Below the pieces are notes generated by a model. It ran no database searches. It saw only the letters and a program-made list of their open reading frames with translations, and was not told the origin of the DNA. The translations under genes and the position numbers were made by a program. Shown piece after piece: positions 31,523-42,992 of a stretch of 64,000 bases of DNA. The stretch comes from Comamonas sp. KCTC 72670 (GTDB taxonomy: Bacteria; Myxococcota; Myxococcia; Myxococcales; Myxococcaceae). Positions within the stretch are counted from its first letter, which is position 1, and each line of letters begins with the position of its first letter. The stretch lies in contig BNCN01000011.1 in NCBI GenBank assembly GCA_014656495.1, positions 186,001 to 250,000 on the forward strand, read 5' to 3'.

Positions 31523-32067
31523 CAGTTCATTCCCCTTCCCATCACCAGCATGGCGGGGTCCACCCCCATGCTTCGCAGCGTCGTATCCCACAGCTTCGAG
31601 GGCTCGTGGCCCAGCACCGACTCCGCCGAGGCCTCGGTGAAGAGCCAGGAGCCGGCGGCGATCTCGCTCTCCAACTGCTTGGGCCCCCACCCGGCATACC
31701 CCAGGCAGAAGCGCAGGCGCGGATTCGGATTGGTCAGCAGGGGCCCCAGCGCGTCCAGCGTCACGCTCAGGAACAGGCCGGGAAGCACCGAGTGCTTCTC
31801 GCGCTGCTCCACGTCGTCGTGGAGGACGAAACCTCGCTGAGGCTCCACCGGGCCGCCCAGGAAGACGGCGTGCTCCTTGCGGCCCGCGGCGACGCCCAGG
31901 CTCTGCCCGCGCGCCAGCTCACCGAGCGTCAGCGGCGCGCTCCGGTTGATGACGAGCCCCATGGAGCCCGTCTCGCTGTGCTCGAGCATCAGGACGACCG
32001 AGCGGTAGAAATTCGGGTCGCCGAGCTGGGGCATGGCGACCAGCAAGCCGGGAGCGAGGTTCTTCAC
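31522..32067 (-). CDS. YqgE/AlgH family protein
   Basis: The 181-aa protein begins with GTG 32067 (read as M) KNLAPGLLVAMPQLGDPNFY, the family's N-terminal signature. It continues with RSVVLMLEHSETGSMGLVIN, VFLGGPVEPQRGFVLH and LRFCLGYAGWGPKQLESEIA. YqgE/AlgH proteins form a compact alpha/beta fold and lack a settled biochemical function; roles in gene regulation have been proposed. The stop overlaps the bolA start, so yqgE-bolA-grxD is a tight operon transcribed leftward. Confidence 0.92.
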   Translation of the reverse strand: MKNLAPGLLVAMPQLGDPNFYRSVVLMLEHSETGSMGLVINRSAPLTLGELARGQSLGVAAGRKEHAVFLGGPVEPQRGFVLHDDVEQREKHSVLPGLFLSVTLDALGPLLTNPNPRLRFCLGYAGWGPKQLESEIAAGSWLFTEASAESVLGHEPSKLWDTTLRSMGVDPAMLVMGRGMN

Positions 32068-32139
32068 GCAAGGAGCATCAACCGTTCACGCGGATGGCGC
32101 AACCGGAACCCGCCCCGGCGGCCCCTGCCAGAGGGGCCC

Positions 32140-32604
32140 TCAGTGCCAGCTCGTGTGCCTGGACTGGAGCGCCTCGGCCAGCCGCTGGGGGTCCAGGGGC
32201 TTGCCGATGAAGAGGTCCGCGCCCAGGCCCTTGCACTTGCGCGCCATGGCCGCGTCGCTCATGGCGCTCACGCCGATGAGCACGGACTGCGGGAAGCGCT
32301 CGCGCAGCCGGGACATGAGGGTGGCGCCGCTGCGGCCGGGCAGGAAGACGTCGACGATGGCGGCGTCCATGCGCTTGTTGCGCACGGCGAACTCGGCCTC
32401 CTCGGCGCTGCCCACGGGCAGGGGCTCGTAGCCCCAGCCCGCCAGCATCTCGACGAGGATTTCGCGGTGGGAGGGGTCGTCCTCGACAACGAGCACCGCG
32501 CCGCGCGCAGGCTCCAGCTTCAGCGTGTCCGCGCGTTGCTCCTCGCGCTCGCGGGTGTCGAGTTCGGTGGAGGTGGCAAGCTCTTCGCTGGTCGTGAGGG
32601 ACAT
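32140..32604 (-). CDS. Single-domain response regulator (receiver protein)
   Basis: The start at ATG 32604 gives 154 aa. After a 33-residue acidic tail (MSLTTSEELATSTELDTRER) a receiver domain covers about 36-150: VLVVEDDPSHREILVEML (acidic pocket), AAIVDVFLPGRSGATLMSRL (phosphoacceptor Asp of VDVFLPG), IGVSAMSD (Ser at the Thr/Ser switch), and LFIGKPLDPQRLAEAL (Lys). No output domain is present. It could act as a phosphate sink or by protein contact. No histidine kinase gene is adjacent. It ends 72 bp from the yqgE start on the same strand. Confidence 0.88.
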   Translation of the reverse strand: MSLTTSEELATSTELDTREREEQRADTLKLEPARGAVLVVEDDPSHREILVEMLAGWGYEPLPVGSAEEAEFAVRNKRMDAAIVDVFLPGRSGATLMSRLRERFPQSVLIGVSAMSDAAMARKCKGLGADLFIGKPLDPQRLAEALQSRHTSWH

Positions 32605-32708
32605 GGCGTCACCGATGTGGGCAAAAGGTTTCCGTGTGAGGAGAACCCCTCCCTCAACGTTGGGAATTCCACTTCGGAGCGGAGCCGACGTCCCGCCTCG
32701 CGCGTCCG

Positions 32709-33521
32709 TCAGGCTGCCCTGCGAGGTGCCCCGGAGAGTGCCTGGGAGGCGAACGAGGCGCCGAGCACCAGCAGCACGAGCAGGGCCCAGGCAGGCAGGA
32801 CCACGCGCCCTCCACCCTCGTAGATGAGGGCGGCGTAGCTGGTGCCCAGGTAGCGGCCCAGGGACATGGGCTCCATGCGGGCGATGCCGAAGAAGCTCAC
32901 GGTGGACTCGGTGAGGATGGCCGCGGGCAGGCGGGAGAGGAACACCGCCAGGGCGAAGGGGCGCAGCGCGGGCCACAGGTGGACGCGCAGCAGGTGCAGG
33001 CCTCCGCCGCCCAGCGCTCGCGACGCCGCGACGTACTCCTGGGATTCGAGCGTCGCCAGGCGGTTGCGGAACATGCGCGCGGGGCCGGCCCAGCCGACCA
33101 GGGCGAGCGAGGCGACCATCAACCCGAACGGGCCCAGGCCCCCGCCCTGCCCCGCGTCCGCGAGCGACTGGCCCGCGAGCTGGAGCACCATCACCACGAG
33201 CACGTCTGGCAGGGCGAACACGGCGTCCACGCCTCGGAGCAGGGTCTGCTCCACGGCGCCGCCGGAGAGCCGCGCCACGGCGGCGACGGTGAGGCCGATG
33301 AGCGTGGACAGCGCGCCCGCCGCGAGCCCCACGGCCAGGGAGACCCAGAGTCCGCCGAAGGCCAGCTCGCACACGGTGCGGTCCGGACGCGTGGGGTCCA
33401 TGCCCAGCGGGCACGTCTGGGCCAGGGCCTCCGGGAACAGCCGCCCCGCGATGAGGCTGAGCAGCCCGAGCCCGACGAGGAGGGCCAGTCCGACACGGGC
33501 GCGCAGGGGGACGCGGTTCAT
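32709..33521 (-). CDS. ABC transporter permease (DppC-like)
   Basis: The 270-aa inner-membrane protein has six hydrophobic segments: LALLVGLGLLSLIAG, LWVSLAVGLAAGALSTLIG, VDAVFALPDVLVVMVLQL, FGLMVASLALVGWAG and two C-terminal ones (ILTESTVSFFGIARM, LPAWALLVLLVLGASFAS). The EAA loop region is EYVAASRALGGGGLHLLRVH. These match DppC/OppC permeases of the peptide/nickel family. Its ATG overlaps the upstream DppB-like gene by 4 bp. No ATPase gene follows; the next genes are an unrelated receiver and yqgE. Confidence 0.85.
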   Translation of the reverse strand: MNRVPLRARVGLALLVGLGLLSLIAGRLFPEALAQTCPLGMDPTRPDRTVCELAFGGLWVSLAVGLAAGALSTLIGLTVAAVARLSGGAVEQTLLRGVDAVFALPDVLVVMVLQLAGQSLADAGQGGGLGPFGLMVASLALVGWAGPARMFRNRLATLESQEYVAASRALGGGGLHLLRVHLWPALRPFALAVFLSRLPAAILTESTVSFFGIARMEPMSLGRYLGTSYAALIYEGGGRVVLPAWALLVLLVLGASFASQALSGAPRRAA

Positions 33522-34402
33522 GCCGTGGCCTCCCGGGAGCGCGGGTCCACGGCGTAGCGGAGCACCTCCACCACGAGGCTCACGATGACGAGCAACGTGG
33601 CGAAGGTGGTGGTGGCCACGACGACGACGGCGACCTGTTTGTTGAGCACGGCGAGGACGTAGAGCTGACCGAAGTACGGCAGCCCGAGGACGCGCTCCGC
33701 CGCGAACGAGCCCGCGAGCAGCGAGGTGGCCACGGGGCCCACTGCGTCGAGCATCGCGGGCCACACGTTGGGCAGCACGTGACGGCGCAGCACGGTGGCG
33801 CGAGACAGGCCCTTGCCCAGCGCGGTGCGCACGTAGTCGCGAGACAGCTCGGCCTCCAGCGAGTCGCCCACCAATGTGCCCAGGAAGATGCCGGGCCAGA
33901 TGGACGTCACCAGCGCGGCGCACAGCTCCGGCAACAGGTGGCCACGCTCCACCACTGCGGGGGCCAACAGCAGCGCCGGGATGAAGACGGGGGTGCCGAA
34001 CGCGACCGCGGGCACCACGTCGCCCATCGCGGTCCAGCGGCCCTTGCGCCATCGGGTGCGCAGCAGCGCGAAGCCCAGGGCCCACGTCAGCGCGAGCGGC
34101 AGTGCCATGAGCCCCACGCCCACGCTGCCGGAGAGCTTCGTCAGCAGTTCATCGCCGGTGATGCCCTGGGCGCTCGTGCCCAGGCGCTCGCCACGGAAGA
34201 GCTTCTCCCAGGGGCGAAGGAAGCCCAGCGGCTCGCCGATGCCCAGGTCGCGGCGATACGAGGCCGCCAGTTCGCGAGACACCTGCCGCTTGGCATCCGT
34301 CTCCGTGGTGAGCGGCAACGCGGTCATGAGGAAGTACGACGCGATGGCCACCACGGGGACCAACACCACCTGACGAAGCAACCGCTGCGCCACGGCCCTC
34401 AT
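33518..34402 (-). CDS. ABC transporter permease (DppB-like)
   Basis: Start at ATG 34402 (MRAVAQRLLRQVVLVPVV), 294 aa, overlapping the following permease start by 4 bp. Six membrane segments are visible, including LVPVVAIASYFLMTALP, VGLMALPLALTWALGFALLR, FIPALLLAPAVVERG and ATLLVIVSLVVEVLRYA. The EAA-type loop is DYVRTALGKGLSRATVLRRH with the usual LPNVWPAMLDAVG after it. The periplasmic part contains GIGEPLGFLRPW, typical of DppB N-terminal regions. It forms the channel with the DppC-like partner. Confidence 0.85.
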   Translation of the reverse strand: MRAVAQRLLRQVVLVPVVAIASYFLMTALPLTTETDAKRQVSRELAASYRRDLGIGEPLGFLRPWEKLFRGERLGTSAQGITGDELLTKLSGSVGVGLMALPLALTWALGFALLRTRWRKGRWTAMGDVVPAVAFGTPVFIPALLLAPAVVERGHLLPELCAALVTSIWPGIFLGTLVGDSLEAELSRDYVRTALGKGLSRATVLRRHVLPNVWPAMLDAVGPVATSLLAGSFAAERVLGLPYFGQLYVLAVLNKQVAVVVVATTTFATLLVIVSLVVEVLRYAVDPRSREATA

Positions 34403-34637
34403 GGCACGCCTCGCCGACTCACAGCGAAGCCACGAACACGCGCACTCCGGATTGCGCGACCAGCGCATCCACTGCCGTCCGCAGCATCCGCACCTGCGGT
34501 GACTACAGCGCTCCCCCCCAGCGCGGCGTACACAGTGCCGACGTCAACGAGAGCACGCACAACACCATCCATTTGCGCGTTCCATCCGCCGCCCTCGCCA
34601 CGCGCCAGGCAGGAAGCCTCAGCCTGAAAGCAGCCGC

Positions 34638-36335
34638 TCAAGGCGAATCCTCCGCCCGAGGCGCATCCATCGTCACGCGCAGCGCGCGCAGGGCCAGGAA
34701 GTTGAACGGGTCCACGTCCAGTCCACGCAGCCGCTCCCGCGCGCGGTAGTAGCGGTCCGGGTGGTACAGCGGCGCAATCACCGCCTGCTCCCCCACCAGC
34801 ACCTCCTGCGCTTCGACGTACCGAGCACGGGCGCTCACCTCGTCCGGTGCACCATCCCCCGCCTCCAGCAGCCGCTCGAAGCGCGCCATCGGCTCGCCGC
34901 CCGCCTGCGTCTCCCAACCCGTCTGGTGATTGCCCTCCCGCTCGAACAGCGTGAAGAACGTGTTCGGGTGCGCGTAATCCGCGCCCAGCCGCCGCAGGTA
35001 CAAGTCATACGTCCGAGGCCCCTGCGCCGAGCGCCGCGAAATCTCCGCCGAGAAATCCGAGCGCGCCTCCAACACCACCTGAACCCCCACGCGAGCCAGC
35101 TGCGCCGCCACCCGCTCCGCGATGGCCACCTCGGGTACGAATCCATCCCCCGACCGGTAGATGAGCCGCAACGGCCGCCCCAGCCCCGTCACGCCCGTCA
35201 GCTCCGCCCGAGCCTGCTCCGGCGCGTAATGCGGCAAACGCGCCGCCTCCTCCGCGCTCGCGGCCTGCGGGAGCTCCGGAGGCAACAGCACGTGCGACGG
35301 CCGCGCCTCGGGCAACAGCCCTGCCACCAGCGCCTCCCGGTCCAGCGCCCTCGACAGCGCGCGCCGGACCTCAGGCCTGTCCAGCGGCGCCTTCTCCGTG
35401 TTGAAGGCCAGGAAGTACGTGGACAACAGAGGCTCACGGCGCAGGTCCGCGGGCCGGTGGATGCGCAGCGCCGCGGCGCTGTCCACGAAGACGAACTCCA
35501 CCCGCCCCCGCTCATACAGCGCCGGGCCAATCTCCGACTTCATCAGCGTGATGACAGGCGCGGGCGCCTCACCCGCCGCCAGCGGCGGAGGAAACGCCGA
35601 GCCCGGGTTGTACACGAGCCGCACCCGCTCCCCCGCCCGGTCCCACTGGTCGACCCGATAGGGCCCCAGCGCCAGCGGCCGGCCATCCCGAGGGCGGTCG
35701 AAGTAGTCCCGCACCTCCTCGTCGGACTTCCCCTCCAAATCCGCCGAGGGCGCCGGATAGAACAGGTACACGTTGGCCACGCGAGCCAGGAAGTAGCTGC
35801 GGGGCCGCGCCAGCGTGACGCGCAACGTGTGCCCATCCACGGCCGCCACGCCCACGCGCTCCATCGCGGCACGGACCTCGGCCTCGGACGCGCCACGCTC
35901 CTGGAGCGCCAGCACCTCCGACGCCCCGTCGAGGTCCGCCATCTCCCCGCGCTCGCGCCCCTGGAGCGCCCGGCGCCACCCCACCACGAAGTCGCGCGCC
36001 ACCAGCGGCGCACCGTTGGACCAGCGCACGTCCTGCCGCAGGTGGAACGTGTAGACGTCCCGCCCCTGCGCGTCCGTGACGCGCTCCCACCGCTCCGCCA
36101 GCCCCGGCCCCACCGTGTGGTCCGGCTGCAGCTGCGTGAGTCCGCGCTGGGTGGCCAGCATCACCGGGTAGTTCGCCCAGCTGTCCGGGTCGGAGTGGCT
36201 CCAATCCAGCGTGGTGGGCATGGCCGGCACCACCACCTTCACGCCGGGCTCCGGCTGGAAGCCGCACGGCCCGCACGAGGCGGCCACCACCGCCACCAGG
36301 TACCACCACCACCGGAGTCGAGCGCGCGGAGCCAC
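34638..36335 (-). CDS. Peptide ABC transporter substrate-binding lipoprotein (SBP family 5)
   Basis: GTG 36335 has AAGGGG upstream. The 565-aa protein has a lipoprotein signal ending VVAASC and then a family 5 solute-binding fold: MPTTLDWSHSDPDSWANYPV, DHTVGPGLAERWERV, YTFHLRQDVRWSNGAPLVAR (signature), ALSRALDREALVAGLLPEAR, and LRLIYRSGDGFVPEVAIAER. The C-terminus YHPDRYYRARERLRGLDVDP is also typical. It sits upstream of the two permease genes on the same strand with a 235-bp gap in which I see no gene. Cognate ATPases are not in the window. Confidence 0.87.
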   Translation of the reverse strand: MAPRARLRWWWYLVAVVAASCGPCGFQPEPGVKVVVPAMPTTLDWSHSDPDSWANYPVMLATQRGLTQLQPDHTVGPGLAERWERVTDAQGRDVYTFHLRQDVRWSNGAPLVARDFVVGWRRALQGRERGEMADLDGASEVLALQERGASEAEVRAAMERVGVAAVDGHTLRVTLARPRSYFLARVANVYLFYPAPSADLEGKSDEEVRDYFDRPRDGRPLALGPYRVDQWDRAGERVRLVYNPGSAFPPPLAAGEAPAPVITLMKSEIGPALYERGRVEFVFVDSAAALRIHRPADLRREPLLSTYFLAFNTEKAPLDRPEVRRALSRALDREALVAGLLPEARPSHVLLPPELPQAASAEEAARLPHYAPEQARAELTGVTGLGRPLRLIYRSGDGFVPEVAIAERVAAQLARVGVQVVLEARSDFSAEISRRSAQGPRTYDLYLRRLGADYAHPNTFFTLFEREGNHQTGWETQAGGEPMARFERLLEAGDGAPDEVSARARYVEAQEVLVGEQAVIAPLYHPDRYYRARERLRGLDVDPFNFLALRALRVTMDAPRAEDSP

Positions 36336-36379
36336 CAGGGCCCCTTCTACCCCGAAGCCCCAGGCCCCCGAAAAGGAGA

Positions 36380-36420
36380 AGCCAGGAGCCCGGCGACCTG
36401 GGTCGTCCGGCGTCCTGGCT
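36380..36420 (-). terminator. Rho-independent-type terminator downstream of lon
   Basis: AGCCAGGA (36380-36387) pairs with TCCTGGCT (36413-36420), extended by CCGG pairing inside. On the minus strand it is followed by TCTCCTTTTCGG, giving a short T-run. It lies 56 bp past the lon stop at 36476. Confidence 0.6.
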
Positions 36421-36475
36421 TCCCTTCAGCTCACCCGGGCGGGCACGACGCCCGCCGGGTGCTGTCCGTCTTTCG

Positions 36476-38932
<2,457 letters not shown>

Positions 38933-39024
38933 GTATCCGCCACCTGCGGGCCCTCGGAGTTGCAGGCCCCTAGAAGAGTTGCCCGTCTGCTCGCTCGCCG
39001 AGCATTCGTACGGGATGCAGCAGT

Positions 39025-39033
39025 TCTATAACA
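39025..39033 (-). promoter_or_regulatory. Candidate extended -10 element for lon
   Basis: On the minus strand TGTTATAGA (39033-39025) resembles an extended -10 (TGnTATAAT), about 90 bp before the lon start at 38932. A matching -35 is not clear. This is the only AT-rich patch in the 198-bp gap between the prolyl oligopeptidase stop and lon; the remainder shows no gene. Confidence 0.3.
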
Positions 39034-39130
39034 CGGCGATTCGCGGCGCCGTTCCCCGGCTCAAGATTGGGGAACGGCGTCATGCCATCAAGGGAACACC
39101 CGAGGCTCCCTCGGGCGTCCGCCTGGGGTG

Positions 39131-41323
39131 TCAGCGGCCCTGCGCAGCCACCCCACCCTGTGCCCCCTGGACCCCCAGGGCATGGAACAGGAACGAATAC
39201 AGGTCCACGCTGGACTCAATGGCCTTGGCCACCTGATCCGCGCCGCCGTGGCCCGCGTTGGCCTCGATGCGCAGCAGCACCGGGGCCTGGTTGCCCGGGG
39301 CGTTCTGCACGGCCGCCACGAACTTGCGGGCGTGCATGGGGTCCACGCGGTCATCGTGGTCCGCCGCCATCATCAGCAGGGCGGGGTAGCGCACGTCCGC
39401 CCGCACGTGGTGGTAGGGCGAGTAGGCGTGCAGCGTCTTGAAGTCCTCGGCCTTGTCCGCCGTGCCGTACTCCGGAATCCAGGTCCGGCCGCTGCCGAAG
39501 AGGTGGTAGCGCACCATGTCCAGCAGGGGCACGCCGCACACCACCGCGCCGTAGAGCTCCGGCCGCTGCGTCATGGCCGCGCCCACCAGCAGGCCGCCGT
39601 TGCTGCCGCCGTAGATGGCCAGCTTCTTGGGCTGCGTGTACTTCGCCTGGGCCAGGTGCTCGGCCGCCGCGTGGAAGTCGTCGAAGACGTTCTGCTTCTT
39701 GTCCAGGCGGCCGGCGTCGTGCCACGCCTTGCCGTACTCACCCCCACCGCGCAGGTTGGCCACCGCGTACACGCCGCCCGCGTCCAGCCAGGGCAGGATG
39801 CTCGCCCGGAAGGTGGGCTCCATGCTCACGTTGAAGCCGCCGTAGCCGTACAGGAGCGTGGGCGCGTTGCCGTCCAGCGCCAGGTCCTTCCGGTGCACCA
39901 CGAACATGGGCACCTTCGTCCCGTCCTTGGACGTGTAGAACACCTGGTCGACCTTGTACTGCTCCGGGTTCATGGGCAGGTCCACCTTGGCCCAGAGCTC
40001 GGACTTCCCGGTGCTGACGGACGTCTTGTAGATCTGCCGCGGCGTGGTGAAGGACGTGAAGATGAAGAAGGCGTCGTCCAGGTCCTCCAGACCCACCAGG
40101 TTGGACGCGGCGCCCACGCCCGGCAGCTGCACGGTGCGCACCGGCTTGCCCTTCAGCGTGGCCACGCGCACCTCGGTGGTGGCATCCTTCAGGTACTCCA
40201 GCGCCAGGTGCCCGCCGACGATGTTCGCCGACTGGAGCGAGGCCACCGGGTCCTCGGCGACGATCTCCTTCCAGGACGCGCGGGCCGGCTTCGCCGGGTC
40301 CACCTCGAAGACGCGCTGGCGCGGGGCGCCCTCGTCCGTGAGGACGTAGAAGCGGTCCTTCCAGGCGTGCACCTCGTACTTGGCGCCCACGCCCTTCACC
40401 AGCAGGCGGAAGTCCTTCTCGCCCGGGCGCTTCCAGTAGACGTCGTTCTCGCTCCAGCCGCGGAGGATGTAGACGAAGAGGTACTTGCCGTCGCGGCTCA
40501 GGTCGCTCTGGAGGAACGTCGTCGGGTCCCCCGTGCGCTCGTGCACCACCGTGTCCTTCGCCGGCTCCGTGCCCAGCGCGTGGTAGCGGATGGTGGTGTA
40601 GCCGGGGCGCTCGTCCACCTTGATGGACGAATCGGTGGGCAGCCACTCGTAATAGAAGCCCTTGCTGTCGGGCGTCCACTTGGGCGTGGCGTACTTGGCG
40701 CCCTCGATGACGTCCACCTTGGACCACTCGCCCGAGTCCACGTCGATGACGTGCAGCACCGCCTCGTCCGCGGCGTTGGGCTTCTGGGCGAAGGCCACCT
40801 TCTTGCCGTCCCAGGACACCGCCCAGGTGCCCAGCGACACGGTGCCGTCCTTGCTCCAGGTGTTCGGGTCGAGCAGCACCTTCTCCGGGCCGCTCTCCCC
40901 CTGGCGCCAGTAGACGATGCCCTTCTCCTTGTCCTTGTGCGTGCGCGTGTAGAAGAAGCGCCCGGCGCGGCGGGACGGGGTGGAGATGGAGTCGGTGTAG
41001 AACAGCTCGGTGAAGCGCTTGTGCAGCGCCTCACGACCGGGGAACTTCGCCAGCTGCTCGCGGGCGTGCGTGTCCTGCGCCTTCATCCACGCCTGGACCT
41101 CGGGGGCCTTCTCGTCCTCGAGCCAGCGGTACGGGTCCGCCACCTGGACGCCGTGCAACGTGTCGACAATGGACTCCGCCCGGGTCGCCGGGTGTGACAT
41201 GCGAGGGGACTCCTCGGGAACGGGGGCCGCGGAGGCTGCCGCGGGGAGCTCTTCGCGCGCCGCCTCTTTCTGGGAGGCACACGCCGCGAGCGACATCAAG
41301 GCGGGGACGAGCAGCTTTCTCAT
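39131..41323 (-). CDS. Prolyl oligopeptidase (S9A), predicted lipoprotein
   Basis: The start ATG 41323 (MRKLLVPALMSLAACASQKE) gives 730 aa with a lipobox SLAAC, so the enzyme is predicted to be membrane-anchored in the periplasm. The N-terminal DPYRWLEDEKAPEVQAWMKA and a seven-bladed propeller (about 110-460) lead into the hydrolase domain: LLYGYGGFNVSMEPTF, ANLRGGGEYGKAWHDAG, nucleophile GGSNGGLLVGA, acid AADHDDRVDP, and His in ANAGHGGADQ. It cleaves after proline in short peptides. A Myxococcus xanthus prolyl endopeptidase is a well-known structural model; this is presumably its orthologue. It lies between clpX and lon. Confidence 0.94.
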   Translation of the reverse strand: MRKLLVPALMSLAACASQKEAAREELPAAASAAPVPEESPRMSHPATRAESIVDTLHGVQVADPYRWLEDEKAPEVQAWMKAQDTHAREQLAKFPGREALHKRFTELFYTDSISTPSRRAGRFFYTRTHKDKEKGIVYWRQGESGPEKVLLDPNTWSKDGTVSLGTWAVSWDGKKVAFAQKPNAADEAVLHVIDVDSGEWSKVDVIEGAKYATPKWTPDSKGFYYEWLPTDSSIKVDERPGYTTIRYHALGTEPAKDTVVHERTGDPTTFLQSDLSRDGKYLFVYILRGWSENDVYWKRPGEKDFRLLVKGVGAKYEVHAWKDRFYVLTDEGAPRQRVFEVDPAKPARASWKEIVAEDPVASLQSANIVGGHLALEYLKDATTEVRVATLKGKPVRTVQLPGVGAASNLVGLEDLDDAFFIFTSFTTPRQIYKTSVSTGKSELWAKVDLPMNPEQYKVDQVFYTSKDGTKVPMFVVHRKDLALDGNAPTLLYGYGGFNVSMEPTFRASILPWLDAGGVYAVANLRGGGEYGKAWHDAGRLDKKQNVFDDFHAAAEHLAQAKYTQPKKLAIYGGSNGGLLVGAAMTQRPELYGAVVCGVPLLDMVRYHLFGSGRTWIPEYGTADKAEDFKTLHAYSPYHHVRADVRYPALLMMAADHDDRVDPMHARKFVAAVQNAPGNQAPVLLRIEANAGHGGADQVAKAIESSVDLYSFLFHALGVQGAQGGVAAQGR

Positions 41324-41370
41324 GGGCCCAGCACATACAGAAAGGCCCCCGGCCGTCCCACAAAAAGTGT

Positions 41371-41398
41371 GGAGGGGCCAACGGAGCCTGGCCCCTCC
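41371..41398 (-). terminator. Strong hairpin with T-run downstream of clpX
   Basis: GGAGGGGCCA (41371-41380) and TGGCCCCTCC (41389-41398) form a perfect 10-bp stem with an 8-nt loop. On the minus strand ACACTTTTTG follows. It is about 90 bp past the clpX stop and only 48 bp before the prolyl oligopeptidase start. Confidence 0.7.
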
Positions 41399-41407
41399 CT
41401 GACGAAA

Positions 41408-41451
41408 GGGGCGCGTCCAGCCCACCTGTCGGTGGTGCCGTGACGCGCCCC
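41408..41451. terminator. Second hairpin in the clpX-prolyl oligopeptidase gap
   Basis: GGGGCGCGTC (41408-41417) and GACGCGCCCC (41442-41451) are perfect inverted repeats, with an inner CCACC/GGTGG pair giving a branched structure. It lies between the clpX stop (41489) and the T-run hairpin, so the gap carries two consecutive stem-loops. Confidence 0.5.
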
Positions 41452-41488
41452 GTCAACCTGCCAGCGCCGGGGCCCAGGGCCCCTGGCG

Positions 41489-42772
41489 TCAGGCGGATTC
41501 CTTCTTCGGCTCCGCAGCTTCCTTCTCCGCCTGCGCGTGGAGCACGACGGGCTCGCTCTTCTTGAGAATCACTTCCTCGGAGATGAGCACCTCGCGCGCC
41601 GTCTTGCGGGACGGGATTTCGTACATCACGTCCAGCATGGCCGACTCCAGGATGGAGCGCAGGCCACGGGCGCCCGCCTTGCGGCGGATGGCCTCGTTGG
41701 CGATGGCCTTGAGGGCGCCGTCGGTGAACTTCAGCGTCACGCCGTCCAGCTCGAAGAGCTTGCGGTACTGCTTGGTGAGCGCGTTCTTCGGCTGGTTGAG
41801 GATGTTGATGAGGGCGGCCTCATCCAGCTCCTCCAGCGCGGTGATGATGGGCAGGCGGCCGATGAACTCCGGAATCATGCCGAACTTCAGCAGGTCCTCG
41901 GGCTCCACGTGCTTGAGCAGCTCCGTGAGGCTGCGTTGCTTCTTGGACTGCACGTCCGCGCCAAAGCCCAGGCTGCGGCCGCCCATGCGCCGCTCAATCA
42001 CCTGGTCCAGGCCGCCGAAGGCGCCGCCGCAGATGAAGAGGATGTTGGTGGTGTCCACCTGCAGGAATTCCTGCTGCGGGTGCTTGCGGCCCCCCTTGGG
42101 CGGGACGTTGGCCACCGTGCCTTCGATGAGCTTCAGCAGCGCCTGCTGGACGCCCTCGCCGCTGACGTCGCGGGTGATGGAGGGGTTCTCCGACTTGCGG
42201 GCGATCTTGTCGATTTCGTCGATGTAGACGATGCCGCGCTGGGCCCGCTCGATGTCGTGGTCGGCGGCCTGCAGCAGGTTGACGATGATGTTCTCGACGT
42301 CCTCGCCCACGTAGCCGGCCTCGGTGAGGCAGGTGGCGTCGGCGATGGTGAAGGGCACGTTGAGGATGCGCGCCAGCGTCTGCGCCAGCAGCGTCTTGCC
42401 GCTACCGGTGGGCCCCAGCAGAAGGATGTTGCTCTTCTGCAGCTCCACGTCCTCCATCGCGACCTTGGACTCGATGCGCTTGTAGTGGTTGTGCACGGCG
42501 ACGGAGAGCGTCTTCTTCGCGCGCTCCTGCCCGATCACATACTCGTCCAGCACCGCCTTGATTTCGGAGGGCCGGGGGATGCGCAGCTTGGTGTCCTTCG
42601 TCTCCTCGCGGTCGATCTCCTCCGCGATGATGTCGTTGCACAGCCCGATGCACTCGTCGCAGATGTAGACCGTCGGCCCCGCGATGAGCTTCTTGACCTC
42701 CTTCTGTGACTTTCCACAGAAGGAGCAGCAGAGGGTCTGGTTGTCTCGCTTCTCCACGTTCTTGCCCGCCAT
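41489..42772 (-). CDS. clpX: ATP-dependent Clp protease ATP-binding subunit ClpX
   Basis: ATG 42772 (MAGKNVEKRDNQTLCCSFCG) has GAGGGA upstream and gives 427 aa. The N-terminal zinc-binding C4 domain (CCSFCGKSQKEVKKLIAGPT, CDECIGLC) is followed by an AAA+ module with Walker A LLGPTGSGKT, Walker B VYIDEIDKIA, the pore-loop GYVGED, a ClpP-docking loop with LGF (RSLGFGADV), and the sensor-2 region. ClpX unfolds substrates and feeds them to ClpP. clpP is upstream with a 220-bp gap that contains hairpins, so the two may be partly uncoupled. Confidence 0.96.
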   Translation of the reverse strand: MAGKNVEKRDNQTLCCSFCGKSQKEVKKLIAGPTVYICDECIGLCNDIIAEEIDREETKDTKLRIPRPSEIKAVLDEYVIGQERAKKTLSVAVHNHYKRIESKVAMEDVELQKSNILLLGPTGSGKTLLAQTLARILNVPFTIADATCLTEAGYVGEDVENIIVNLLQAADHDIERAQRGIVYIDEIDKIARKSENPSITRDVSGEGVQQALLKLIEGTVANVPPKGGRKHPQQEFLQVDTTNILFICGGAFGGLDQVIERRMGGRSLGFGADVQSKKQRSLTELLKHVEPEDLLKFGMIPEFIGRLPIITALEELDEAALINILNQPKNALTKQYRKLFELDGVTLKFTDGALKAIANEAIRRKAGARGLRSILESAMLDVMYEIPSRKTAREVLISEEVILKKSEPVVLHAQAEKEAAEPKKESA

Positions 42773-42922
42773 TTCGTCCCTCGCTGCGCCTGAAAGGCCC
42801 CAACCCCGAACTCCACCCACCCCGTTCCTGGCTCGGGTCCAATCTAGTCAGCCCCCGTCCGGAACGTCCACGCGCCTTCCGGGTACTTAACAGGGGCCGT
42901 GCCACGACGCAGAAAGCAGAAA

Positions 42923-42985
42923 GCCGGAGTCGCGGGGGCGCATTCCCGCGGCTCCGGCTGCCGGCCGAGGCTCCGAAGCCTCGGC
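42923..42985. terminator. Tandem hairpins between clpP and clpX
   Basis: Two consecutive stem-loops: GCCGGAG-T-CGCGGG (42923-42936) with CCCGCG-G-CTCCGGC (42945-42958), and the perfect GCCGAGGCT (42964-42972) with AGCCTCGGC (42977-42985) around a CCGA loop (TCGG on the coding strand). The second begins 8 bp after the clpP stop. They probably attenuate or process the clpP-clpX transcript, since there is no T-run. Confidence 0.55.
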
Positions 42986-42992
42986 AATTCGC

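Noticed and set aside
34403..34637. Gene in the gap between the binding lipoprotein and the permeases
   Set aside because: Open frames there are low-complexity shadows without start signals.
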